NCBI GenBank assembly: GCA_963710815.1
Contig: CAVQCA010000082.1
Location: forward strand, 1 to 64,000
Reading direction: 5' to 3'
Origin: CAVQCA01 sp963710815
Lineage (GTDB): Bacteria > Pseudomonadota > Gammaproteobacteria > UBA9214
Length of the DNA stretch: 64,000 nucleotides
Shown piece by piece: positions 16,676 to 24,860 of the stretch. The notes under the pieces are model-generated. The model saw only the letters and a program-made list of their open reading frames with translations. It was not told the origin of the DNA and ran no database searches. Position numbers and translations under genes: made by a program. The first letter of the stretch is position 1, and each line of letters begins with the position of its first letter.

Positions 16676-17989
16676 ATGATCAACAGAAATGAATTTATCC
16701 GCCGTCGCAAACAACTCGTGCGGATGATGGGCAGGGGTTCCATCGCCATCATCCCGGCGGGGCCGGTGAAGATACGCAACCGGGATGTTGAATACACCTA
16801 CCGTCAGGACAGTGATTTCCAGTACATGACGGGTTTCGGCGAACCGGAAGCCGTGGCCGTTTTGATTCCGGGGCGTCCCCATGGTGAGTACCTGCTGTTC
16901 TGCCGGGAACGTGATCCGAAGATGGAGACCTGGACCGGGCGGCGGGCGGGCACACAGGGCGCCGTTGAACTGTATGGTGCGGACGATGCCTTTCCGATCG
17001 GCGACATCGACGAAATCCTGCCCGGATTGATGGAGAGCTGTGACCGTGTTTTTTATACCATGGGCTCCCATCCTGACTTCGACCGACGTGTGCTCGACTG
17101 GGTAAAGCGGATACGTGAAGGCGCACGCTCGGGCTCGCGGGTGCCGGACGAATTCGTTTCACTCGAACACCTGCTGCACGACATGCGTCTCTACAAGAGT
17201 CGCACGGAACTCAGGGTGATGCGCGATGCGGCCAGGGTGACCTGTCGCGCGCACCGGCGCGCCATGCAGGTGTGTCGTCCCGGCCGGTACGAATTCGAGA
17301 TCGAGGCGGAACTGCTGCACGAGTTCCGTCAGGCCAACATGCAGTCCGCCTATCCCAGCATCGTGGGCGGCGGCGAGAACGGTTGCATACTGCACTATAC
17401 GGATAACCGGGCCGAGTTGCGCGACGGCGAGTTGCTGCTGATCGACGCCGGGGCCGAATCTGACTGCTATGCTTCGGATGTGACGCGCACCTTCCCCGTC
17501 AACGGGAAATTCAGTCCCGCGCAGAAGGCATTGTACGAGGTTGTGCTGGCCGCGCAGGCGGCCGCCATCAGGCAGGTGAAGCCGGGAAATCACTGGAATG
17601 CACCTCACACCGCCGCCATCAAGACGCTGACGCGCGGGCTGGCCAGGCTGGGCATCCTCAAAGGCCGGCCCGGCGACCTGGTCAGGAGCGAGGCCTATCG
17701 CCGCTTTTACATGCATCGCACCGGACACTGGCTGGGCATGGATGTGCATGATGTGGGAGATTACAAGGTCGGGGGTGAATGGCGTGTCCTGGAGCCGGGC
17801 ATGGTGCTGACGGTCGAGCCGGGTATCTATATGCCCGCGCCCAGTCGCGGTGTGGCGAAGAAATGGTGGAATATCGGGATACGCATCGAGGACGATGTGC
17901 TGGTCACGAAAGACGGTCACGAGGTTCTCAGCGCCGATGCACCTAAATCCGTCGCTGAGATCGAGGCGCTGATGGCGGAGTGCCGGTGA
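16676..17989 (+). CDS. pepP: Xaa-Pro aminopeptidase (aminopeptidase P)
   Basis: Removes N-terminal residues before proline. The 437-residue enzyme has an N-terminal creatinase-like domain starting INRNEFIRRRKQLVRMMG and the C-terminal pita-bread domain. Metal ligands are seen in LIDAGAESDCYASDVTRTF (two Asp), HRTGHWLGMDVHDVG (His), LTVEPGIYM (Glu) and GIRIEDDV (Glu). The ATG at 16676 aligns with E. coli PepP; the in-frame extension to 16511 is not conserved. It leads the pepP-ubiH-ubiI operon. The ygfB gene that often precedes pepP is absent. Confidence 0.96.
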   Translation: MINRNEFIRRRKQLVRMMGRGSIAIIPAGPVKIRNRDVEYTYRQDSDFQYMTGFGEPEAVAVLIPGRPHGEYLLFCRERDPKMETWTGRRAGTQGAVELYGADDAFPIGDIDEILPGLMESCDRVFYTMGSHPDFDRRVLDWVKRIREGARSGSRVPDEFVSLEHLLHDMRLYKSRTELRVMRDAARVTCRAHRRAMQVCRPGRYEFEIEAELLHEFRQANMQSAYPSIVGGGENGCILHYTDNRAELRDGELLLIDAGAESDCYASDVTRTFPVNGKFSPAQKALYEVVLAAQAAAIRQVKPGNHWNAPHTAAIKTLTRGLARLGILKGRPGDLVRSEAYRRFYMHRTGHWLGMDVHDVGDYKVGGEWRVLEPGMVLTVEPGIYMPAPSRGVAKKWWNIGIRIEDDVLVTKDGHEVLSADAPKSVAEIEALMAECR

Positions 17990-18006
17990 AGCGGGCCCAT
18001 ACGTAG

Positions 18007-19224
18007 ATGAGCGAGTATGACATTCTGATCGTTGGTGGTGGACTGGTAGGCGCCAGCCTGTTGCGCGCCCTGCGGGGGCGGGGGTTGCGTATCGCCGTGG
18101 TGGAGGCGGTGCAGTTCGAAACACGGACCGAGGCGGGCTACGACGACCGGGCCATCGCTCTGGCGCATGGTACTCAGCGGATCTTCAGCAGCCTGGGGTT
18201 ATGGTCCGGTATGGAAAATGACGTTACCCCGATACATCAAATTCACGTATCCGACCGCGGTCATTGCGGCTTTACCCGAATGGACCGCGCAGAGGAGGGT
18301 CTGCCGGCGCTCGGTTATGTCGTCCCCGCACGGGTGCTTGGGCAGGTGCTGGGCGATGCCGCGCGGAATGACGAGACGGTGGACCTGTACTGCCCGGCAA
18401 CCCTGGCCGAACTGACGCTCGGGGTGGATGCCGCCTGCGCGACGGTGGTTCAGGAGGACATGTCGAAGATACTCACGGCGCGCCTGGTCGTGGCCGCGGA
18501 TGGCGCCGGTTCCGTGGTGAGGGACCGCCTGGGTATTGCCGTGACCGAGCACGATTACGGCCAGACGGCGGTCATCGCCAACATCACGCCCCAGCTGTCG
18601 CACCGCAACGTTGCCTTCGAGCGTTTTACCGACACCGGTCCGCTGGCCGTTTTGCCCATGTCCGAGGGCCGCTGCGCGCTGGTGTGGACCGTCGACAGCC
18701 GCGAGGCCGGAACGGTCACGGGGATGCCTGACAATGAGTTTCTTCGCCGGCTGCAGGAACGCTTCGGCTACCGGCTCGGCCGCCTGGAACACGTGGGCCG
18801 GCGCCAGGCCTATCCTCTGCGACTGGTCAAGGCGGAGGAATCGGTGCGCCACCGGCTGGCGCTGGTCGGCAATGCCGCACATACCCTGCATCCGATCGCC
18901 GGGCAGGGATTCAACCTCGGGGTGCGCGACATCGCGGTGCTCGCTGAAGTGCTGGTCGATGCACTGGCGGAAGGCCGCGATCCCGGTGAGCTGGCGGTAT
19001 TGAATCGCTACGACGCATGGAGACATGCCGATCATCAGCGTGTCACGGCATTCACCGATGTTCTGGCGCGCCTGTTCACCCTGCCGCTGCCGGCACTCGG
19101 CATGGCGCGCGCCGCGGGCATGCTGGCGCTCGACCTGCTGCCGCCCGCGAAGCGCACGTTGACGCGCCTGACCATGGGGCGTTCCGGCCGCCTGCCGCGT
19201 CTCGCGCGCGGGTTGCCCTTGTAA
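18007..19224 (+). CDS. ubiH: 2-octaprenyl-6-methoxyphenol hydroxylase
   Basis: FAD-dependent aromatic hydroxylase of ubiquinone synthesis, 405 residues. The N-terminal dinucleotide motif is DILIVGGGLVGASLLRAL, the middle motif DDRAIALAHGTQRIF, and the FAD ribityl motif LVGNAAHTLHPIAGQGFNLG. YDDRAIAL with early GGGLVGA resembles UbiH rather than UbiI. It starts 17 bases after pepP. It is separated from ubiI by 178 bases containing a family A inverted repeat. Confidence 0.9.
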   Translation: MSEYDILIVGGGLVGASLLRALRGRGLRIAVVEAVQFETRTEAGYDDRAIALAHGTQRIFSSLGLWSGMENDVTPIHQIHVSDRGHCGFTRMDRAEEGLPALGYVVPARVLGQVLGDAARNDETVDLYCPATLAELTLGVDAACATVVQEDMSKILTARLVVAADGAGSVVRDRLGIAVTEHDYGQTAVIANITPQLSHRNVAFERFTDTGPLAVLPMSEGRCALVWTVDSREAGTVTGMPDNEFLRRLQERFGYRLGRLEHVGRRQAYPLRLVKAEESVRHRLALVGNAAHTLHPIAGQGFNLGVRDIAVLAEVLVDALAEGRDPGELAVLNRYDAWRHADHQRVTAFTDVLARLFTLPLPALGMARAAGMLALDLLPPAKRTLTRLTMGRSGRLPRLARGLPL

Positions 19225-19234
19225 GTAATGATGA

Positions 19235-19377
19235 TTCAACGCAAAGACGCAAAGAACGCAAAGAAAATAAATGGAACAAAATTGTTATAACCCTCGCGGG
19301 GAAATGCTTGATAACAAGAAATTGTTGATAACCGTTTGTATTTTTTACTCTGTTTTCTTTGCGTCTTTGCGTTAAAA
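19235..19377. repeat. Repeat family A, copy 2 (ubiH-ubiI gap)
   Basis: TTCAACGCAAAGACGCAAAG opens it and TTCTTTGCGTCTTTGCGTTA closes it, with an AT-rich core of about 90 bases. The outer CACC is changed to CAAC on both arms (GCGTTAA on the right), a compensatory change that keeps the pairing. Confidence 0.9.
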
Positions 19378-19402
19378 ATTTTGTCTCTCGAGTGAGATTC
19401 TC

Positions 19403-20647
19403 ATGAACCAGTTCGACGTTGTCATCATCGGGGCCGGGATCGTGGGCGCAACGACGGCCTGCGCCCTGGGCGAGGCGGGTGTCAGGGTCGCACTGATCGA
19501 GGCCCGGCCGCTTGCCCCCGATGTGGACAGCGGCATGCGCGACGCGCGTGTCTTCGCGATCACGCGTGCGTCGCAACGGATTTTCGCCGCGCTGGATGTC
19601 TGGGACCGCATCATTGCAAGGGGCGCCTATCCCTTCCGGGAAATGGAGGTATGGGATGCGGGCGGAACGGGTGTCATCCATTTCGATAGCGCCGATATCG
19701 GCGAACCCTGCCTCGGCCACATGATCGAGCCGCGTATCATCCAGGCGGCGCTGCTGGACCGGCTGCATTCCCTTGCCGGGGTATCGCTGTTCTGTCCGGC
19801 GCAATTGCGGGATATCACCATCGATGCCGACGCAGCCAGACTGGTCCTGGAGGAGGACACGACCCTGACTGCCGATCTGGTCATCGCGGCGGACGGCGCC
19901 CGTTCGCCGCTGCGTGAAAGACTGGGTATCCCGATCCGCACGCATGACTATCACCAGAGCAGCCTGGTCGCACGGGTGGCCACCGAATTACCGCATCACG
20001 CCACGGCACGTCAGCGCTTTCTGCCGGGCGGGCCACTCGCGTTTCTGCCGATGGAGGAAGGCTGGAGTTCCATCGTGTGGACACTGCCGACAGCCGAGGT
20101 CGCCGGGGTGCTGACGCTGGAGCGGGAGGACTTCCACGCCGCCCTGGGGCAGGCCTTTGATTTCCGGCTTGGCCGGATCATCGATTCGGAGCGGCGCGAG
20201 GCGTATCCATTGAGGCGCCTGCACGCGGAACATTATGTCAGTGAGCGCGTCGCTCTGGCCGGTGACGCGGCGCATGCGATACATCCCCTGGCGGGCCAGG
20301 GCGTCAACCTGGGCCTGCTGGATGCGGCCGCCCTGACGGAGGTCATCCTGGACGCGCGCGGGCGCGGCCGGGATCCTGGTGCGCTATTGGTCCTGCGCCG
20401 TTACGAGCGCTGGCGCCGTGGTGAGAACCTGCTCATGATGTCCGCCATGGACGGGTTCAATACTCTTTTCGGCGATCACCCGGGACCGGTGTGCCGGCTG
20501 CGCAATTTTGGTTTGTCGATGGTGAATGCCGTCGGACCGGCCAAGAACCTGTTCATGCGCCACGCGGCCGGCCTTACGGGTGACCTGCCGGCCCTGGCGC
20601 GGGCAAACGTCGATTCTTCATGCGCCGGTACCCTGCCAAAGACTTAG
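19403..20647 (+). CDS. ubiI: UbiH/UbiF/VisC-family FAD hydroxylase, UbiI-like
   Basis: A second flavin hydroxylase of ubiquinone synthesis, 414 residues. The motifs are DVVIIGAGIVGATTACALG, MRDARVFAITRASQRIF, VIAADGARSPLRERLGI and ALAGDAAHAIHPLAGQGVNL. Its position after ubiH matches visC/ubiI in E. coli, so C5 hydroxylation is the likely reaction, but sequence alone does not separate UbiI from UbiF. A GAG-rich Shine-Dalgarno precedes the ATG. About 240 bases later the glycine riboswitch begins. Confidence 0.85.
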   Translation: MNQFDVVIIGAGIVGATTACALGEAGVRVALIEARPLAPDVDSGMRDARVFAITRASQRIFAALDVWDRIIARGAYPFREMEVWDAGGTGVIHFDSADIGEPCLGHMIEPRIIQAALLDRLHSLAGVSLFCPAQLRDITIDADAARLVLEEDTTLTADLVIAADGARSPLRERLGIPIRTHDYHQSSLVARVATELPHHATARQRFLPGGPLAFLPMEEGWSSIVWTLPTAEVAGVLTLEREDFHAALGQAFDFRLGRIIDSERREAYPLRRLHAEHYVSERVALAGDAAHAIHPLAGQGVNLGLLDAAALTEVILDARGRGRDPGALLVLRRYERWRRGENLLMMSAMDGFNTLFGDHPGPVCRLRNFGLSMVNAVGPAKNLFMRHAAGLTGDLPALARANVDSSCAGTLPKT

Positions 20648-20883
20648 GCAGCAGGGTTCATGCCTCGCCGTGACACGCGTGGAGACACGATCCCGTGGAG
20701 ATAATGACAGGTAGCGTATTGATTGCTTGCAGGAATTTCACGAAGCTCGCGTTGCCTGGCGAGCTGGCGTAGCTGATTGTGACGGGTACCTCCTGCCAGG
20801 CCGGCATGAATTCCCTGCTGTCTCGGCGCTGAATCTGGTACTCACCACCCGGCAGGAGTATATTTGCTCCTCGACGTGATACT
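20648..20883. other. Gap between ubiI and the glycine riboswitch
   Basis: No supported gene. The minus strand is open from 21032 to 20658; the part before the riboswitch would encode a peptide with LPGGEYQIQRRDSREFMPAW and VPVTISYASSPGN, which I do not recognise. It runs antisense through the riboswitch, so I treat it as chance or a remnant. The promoter of the gcv operon should be near the end of this stretch. Confidence 0.3.
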
Positions 20884-21110
20884 GCTGCGGGAGAGGGTTC
20901 ACGGTCGCTTTGGCCGGGACCGCCGAAGGCGCAACACGCCCGGAAACGCTCAGGCAAAAGGACCGTAGCAGACAGTTGACTCTGGAGAGCGGCCGCAGTC
21001 AGGCCCACCGAAGGGGACAGGCGCGCCGTCATTACCCCGGCAGACGCCTACACTCTCAGGTTACCGGACAGAGGGGCGACGGTGGTGAGAACTGCCGTCG
21101 CCCCTTTTTT
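20884..21110 (+). promoter_or_regulatory. Tandem glycine riboswitch controlling the gcv operon
   Basis: Aptamer 1 (about 20886-20975) has GCGGGAGAGGG, ACCGCCGAAGGCGCAA and ACGCTCAGGCAAAAGGACCG. Aptamer 2 (about 20980-21072) has CTCTGGAGAGCGG, CCACCGAAGGGGACA and CTCTCAGGTTACCGGACAGAG. These are the diagnostic paired motifs of the two-domain glycine riboswitch, separated by a short linker. The second aptamer abuts a strong intrinsic terminator (21073-21110) that can act as expression platform. gcvT starts 44 bases later. The usual logic is glycine-induced readthrough, i.e. an ON switch. Confidence 0.93.
21073..21110 (+). terminator. Intrinsic terminator in the glycine riboswitch expression platform
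   Basis: GGGGCGACGG pairs with CCGTCGCCCC across a 12-base loop, followed by six T. It overlaps the last stem of the second aptamer (GACAGAGGGG), so aptamer folding and terminator folding can compete. Confidence 0.9.
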
Positions 21111-21154
21111 ATTATTGCGGCATTGACAGACGTACCGGTAAAGAGATCGGCCCA

Positions 21155-22246
21155 ATGGGAAACAGGACACCACTCTACGAAGAACACCTGGCCGCCGGCG
21201 GCAAACTGGTGGATTTTGCCGGTTGGGACATGCCGATCCACTACGGTTCGCAGATCGAGGAACACCATAGGGTGCGCAATCACGCCGGCATGTTCGATGT
21301 GTCGCATATGACGGTCGTGGATTTGCGCGGCGCGCGCGCGCGCGACTACCTGCGCCGCCTGCTGGCGAACGACGTGGCCCGCCTCGAGGATGGCGGCAAG
21401 GCGCTTTACAGTTGCATGCTGAATGCGACCGGCGGAGTGATCGACGACCTCATCGTCTATTACCTGCGGGATGATTACTACCGCATGGTGGTCAACGCCG
21501 CCACCCGGGAGAAAGACCTGGCATGGCTCGTGGAGCAGGCCATGGCGTTTGGTGTCACGGTGGAAGAGCGTGATGAACTGGGCATGATCGCCATCCAGGG
21601 ACCCGACGCCAGGAACGGGGTGCTGGGCGTGCTCTCCCCGGATGCAGCGGAGATCGCGGCGGAACTCAAACCCTTCGCCGGCGCCTTCGCAGGAGACTGG
21701 TTCATCGCGCGCACCGGCTACACCGGTGAGGACGGTTTCGAGATTATCCTGCCGGGCGACGAGGCGGCCGGATTCTGGCGTAAGCTGAGAGCGGCCGGCA
21801 TCGGCCCTGCCGGTCTCGGCGCCCGTGATACGCTGCGGCTGGAGGCCGGAATGAACCTGTACGGCACGGATATGGACGAGGCGGTCACGCCGCTCGAATC
21901 GGGACTGGCGTGGACGGTGGCCTGGGAACCGACGGACCGCGATTTCATCGGCCGCACCGCACTGGAGACACAACGCCGGGAGGGTGTGCCGCGCAAACTG
22001 GTCGGCCTGTTGCTGGAAGGCAAGGGGGTGCTGCGCAACCATCAGAAGGTGGCCGCAGGGAACGACGGCGCGGGCGAAATCACCAGCGGCAGCTTTTCAC
22101 CGACCCTGCAGCGCAGCATCGCCTTCGCGCGTGTCCCGTACGACACCGGTGACGACTGCCAGGTCGAGATCCGCGGCAAGTTGTTGCCGGCGCGCGTGGT
22201 CAGGTCGCCGTTCGTGCGCAACGGCAAGGCCCGGATCGATTTATAA
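21155..22246 (+). CDS. gcvT: Glycine cleavage system T protein (aminomethyltransferase)
   Basis: Transfers the methylene group from the aminomethyl-lipoyl arm of GcvH to THF, releasing ammonia. The 363 residues show LYEEHLAAGGKLVDFAGWDM, PIHYGSQIEEHH, the GMFDVSHMTVVDLRG block, FTG-like GYTGEDGFEIILPG, and ARDTLRLEAGMNLYG. First gene of the operon behind the tandem glycine riboswitch. A family A repeat separates it from gcvH. Confidence 0.96.
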   Translation: MGNRTPLYEEHLAAGGKLVDFAGWDMPIHYGSQIEEHHRVRNHAGMFDVSHMTVVDLRGARARDYLRRLLANDVARLEDGGKALYSCMLNATGGVIDDLIVYYLRDDYYRMVVNAATREKDLAWLVEQAMAFGVTVEERDELGMIAIQGPDARNGVLGVLSPDAAEIAAELKPFAGAFAGDWFIARTGYTGEDGFEIILPGDEAAGFWRKLRAAGIGPAGLGARDTLRLEAGMNLYGTDMDEAVTPLESGLAWTVAWEPTDRDFIGRTALETQRREGVPRKLVGLLLEGKGVLRNHQKVAAGNDGAGEITSGSFSPTLQRSIAFARVPYDTGDDCQVEIRGKLLPARVVRSPFVRNGKARIDL

Positions 22247-22256
22247 CGCCGATTAA

Positions 22257-22341
22257 TCCACCGCAAAGACGCAAAGATCGCAAAGTGTGTGATTGCATTT
22301 ATTGAAGAATTTCTCTGCGTCCTTTGCGTCTTTGCGGTGAA
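22257..22341. repeat. Repeat family A, copy 3 (gcvT-gcvH gap)
   Basis: CACCGCAAAGACGCAAAGAT and GTCCTTTGCGTCTTTGCGGTG arms with a core of about 27 bases, TGTGTGATTGCATTTATTG. The core resembles that of the copy at 29700-29784. It lies inside an operon whose genes must be co-expressed. Confidence 0.92.
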
Positions 22342-22402
22342 ATAATTTTTATTTGGATCAGGCCGTACAAACTGATAATTCCACGAATGAGCGAGGACAG
22401 CC

Positions 22403-22798
22403 ATGAGTAACATTCCTGCGGATCTCAAATACGCGAAGACCCACGAATGGGTGCGCCTGAATGACGACGGTTCCGTCACCGTCGGCATCTCCGACAATGC
22501 CCAGGAACAGCTGGGCGATATGGTTTACGTCGAAGTCCCCGATGTTGGCAAGGTCGTGACTGCGGCTCAAGCCTGCGCCGTGGTGGAGTCGGTCAAGGCC
22601 GCCTCCGATGTCTATGCACCGCTCGCCGGTGAGATCCTGGAAGTCAACGGCAAGCTGGTCGACAGTCCCGAGATCGTAAACCAGGATCCCTACGGCGAGG
22701 GCTGGATGTTCAGCTTGCGTCCCTCCGGTCCCGGTGCGCTGGAGGATCTGATGGATGCCGCGGCCTACGAGGCGTTCCTCGAATCCGAGACCCACTAG
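22403..22798 (+). CDS. gcvH: Glycine cleavage system H protein
   Basis: Lipoyl carrier of the glycine cleavage complex, 131 residues. The lipoylated lysine is K65 in VVESVKAASDVYAPL. The N-terminal KYAKTHEWVRLNDDGSVTVG and C-terminal NQDPYGEGWMFSLRPS are typical. An AGGA precedes the ATG. The lipoate attachment machinery (lipB, lipA) is encoded at 55.5-57.1 kb in this window. Confidence 0.97.
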   Translation: MSNIPADLKYAKTHEWVRLNDDGSVTVGISDNAQEQLGDMVYVEVPDVGKVVTAAQACAVVESVKAASDVYAPLAGEILEVNGKLVDSPEIVNQDPYGEGWMFSLRPSGPGALEDLMDAAAYEAFLESETH

Positions 22799-22832
22799 GA
22801 GTCTGGCGGCCCGGACCCGGCGGATCCTTCCC

Positions 22833-24272
22833 ATGCCTTTCATTCCCCATACCGATGCCGACATTCGTGACATGCTGGCCGCCATCGGCGCGGATGCGGT
22901 CGATGAGTTGTTCGACGAAATTCCCCGTGAGCTGCGCGTCGGTAGCCTGTCCGGCATCCCGAATGGAATGACCGAGCAGGAAATCAGTCGGCTGATGACG
23001 ACACGCGCGGAATCCGACATGCGGCCCCTCTGCTTCCTGGGGGCCGGTGCTTACGATCACCACATCCCGGCGGCCGTATGGGAAATCACCACGCGCGGAG
23101 AATTCTACAGCGCCTATACGCCCTATCAGGCGGAGGCCAGTCAGGGAACGCTGCAACTGATATACGAATTCCAGACCATGATGGCCAGTCTGACCGGCAT
23201 GGGCGTCTCCAACGCCTCGCTCTACGACGGTGCTTCGGCACTGGCCGAAGCCGTGCTCATGGCCGTGCGCGCCAACCGCAAGTCCCAATCGCGCCACATC
23301 CTCGTACCCGCAGCAGTGCATCCTAACTACCGCAAAACGGTCCGTACCATCGTGCACAACCAGGGCATCGACCTGGTCGAACTGCCGTACGACCGGGAGG
23401 GCGGTAACACCACGGTGGAATCCCTCGCGCCCTACGAGGATCAGGACATCACGGCCCTGGTGATCCAGCATCCGAATTTCTTCGGCATCCTCGAGGACGT
23501 GGATGAATTGACCGACTGGGCGCACCAGCGGGGTGCGCTGGTGATCGCGGTATGCAACCCAACCTCGCTCGCGATCCTGAGGCCGCCGGGCGCCTGGGGC
23601 GAGGCGGGGGCGGACATCGCCTGCGGGGAAGGCCAGCCGCTCGGTGTGCCGCTCGCGGGGGGTGGACCTTATTTCGGCTTCATGTGCTGCAAGCAGGAGC
23701 TGGTGCGCCAGATGCCGGGGCGCATCGTCGGCCGCACGCTGGACCGCGACGCACGCGTGGGCTATACCCTTACCCTGCAGGCGCGTGAACAGCATATCCG
23801 CCGCTCCAGGGCGACCTCCAATATCTGCACCAACCAGGGCCTGCTGGTGACCGCGGCGACCATTTACATGGCGCTGCTCGGCGCCGACGGACTGGCGCGC
23901 GTCGCGCAGTCCTGTCATGCCAATACTCAGGCACTGGTGGAAACGCTCACGGCAAACGCCTGCGTCGAGTCCGTGTTCAATCGTCCGTATTTCCACGAGT
24001 CGGTGCTGCGCCTGACACTGCCGCTCGCGGATGTGATGCGACCGCTGCATGCGCACAACCTGCTGCCGGGCTATGACCTGTCGTCGGATTACCCGGAACT
24101 GGGCAATGCACTGCTGGTCTGCGCCACCGAGGCGCGCACCGCGGAGGACATAGGGTTGTACGCGGATCACCTGAACCGCATCATCGAGAGGCAGACGGCG
24201 GCCGGTTGTCCGGTCAAGCCCAGGATGGCTTATGGAGTTTCAACGAGAACGCAACAGAACCGAAGGGGGTAG
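22833..24272 (+). CDS. gcvPA: Glycine dehydrogenase (decarboxylating) subunit 1
   Basis: N-terminal half of the P protein, as a separate subunit of 479 residues. It starts MPFIPHTDADIRDMLAAIG and contains FLGAGAYDHHIPAAVW, YTPYQAEASQGTLQLIYEFQ, NASLYDGASALAEAVLMA and REQHIRRSRATSNICTNQ, all typical of GcvPA. The PLP lysine is in the partner subunit. The stop is only four bases before the tpx start. The C-terminal 15 residues after RMAYG are not conserved and may reflect readthrough into tpx leader sequence. Confidence 0.95.
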   Translation: MPFIPHTDADIRDMLAAIGADAVDELFDEIPRELRVGSLSGIPNGMTEQEISRLMTTRAESDMRPLCFLGAGAYDHHIPAAVWEITTRGEFYSAYTPYQAEASQGTLQLIYEFQTMMASLTGMGVSNASLYDGASALAEAVLMAVRANRKSQSRHILVPAAVHPNYRKTVRTIVHNQGIDLVELPYDREGGNTTVESLAPYEDQDITALVIQHPNFFGILEDVDELTDWAHQRGALVIAVCNPTSLAILRPPGAWGEAGADIACGEGQPLGVPLAGGGPYFGFMCCKQELVRQMPGRIVGRTLDRDARVGYTLTLQAREQHIRRSRATSNICTNQGLLVTAATIYMALLGADGLARVAQSCHANTQALVETLTANACVESVFNRPYFHESVLRLTLPLADVMRPLHAHNLLPGYDLSSDYPELGNALLVCATEARTAEDIGLYADHLNRIIERQTAAGCPVKPRMAYGVSTRTQQNRRG

Positions 24273-24276
24273 GATC

Positions 24277-24774
24277 ATGGCAACAGTGACTTTGCAGGGC
24301 AATACCATTCATACCAACGGGGACCTTCCTGCGGTGGGTGCGAATGCGCCGGATTTCCATCTGGTGGACGGTAAGCTGAATGACGTGCATCTCGCGAACT
24401 ATAGCGGCAAGAAAAAGCTCCTGAACATCGTGCCCAGCCTGGACACGCCCACCTGTGCGACCTCGACACGCAAGTTCAACGAACGGGCCAGGGACAAACA
24501 GGATGCGGTGGTGCTGGTGGTCTCCGCTGACCTGCCGTTTGCACAGGGGCGCTTTTGCGGGGCGGAAGGGATCGACAACGTGATCCCGCTGTCGATTATG
24601 CGCAGCCGCAACTTCGCCAAGGACTACGGCGTGCTGATCACTGACGGTCCGCTCGCCGGCATCACGGCGCGCGCGGTGGTGGTTATCGACGAGAACGACA
24701 AGGTCGTATATACCCAACTGGTGCCGGAAATCGGCGACGAACCGGATTACGACGCAGCGCTTGCCGCACTCTGA
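24277..24774 (+). CDS. tpx: Thiol peroxidase (2-Cys atypical peroxiredoxin) inside the gcv operon
   Basis: Reduces lipid and hydrogen peroxides with thioredoxin. The 165-residue product has the peroxidatic Cys60 in SLDTPTCATSTRKF and the resolving Cys94 in AQGRFCGAEGI, at the same spacing as E. coli Tpx (61/95). The substrate pocket VVSADLPFAQ is intact. It starts four bases after gcvPA and is followed 86 bases later by gcvPB, so it is physically embedded in the glycine cleavage operon and probably under the riboswitch. A functional link is inferred only from position. Confidence 0.96.
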   Translation: MATVTLQGNTIHTNGDLPAVGANAPDFHLVDGKLNDVHLANYSGKKKLLNIVPSLDTPTCATSTRKFNERARDKQDAVVLVVSADLPFAQGRFCGAEGIDNVIPLSIMRSRNFAKDYGVLITDGPLAGITARAVVVIDENDKVVYTQLVPEIGDEPDYDAALAAL

Positions 24775-24860
24775 CTCCGTAGATATACAGGCGCGGTTTC
24801 GCCGGCGGATCTTCGCGGGTGTCGCCGTGCCTGACGCGAAAGACAGGACGGATGCAACAG

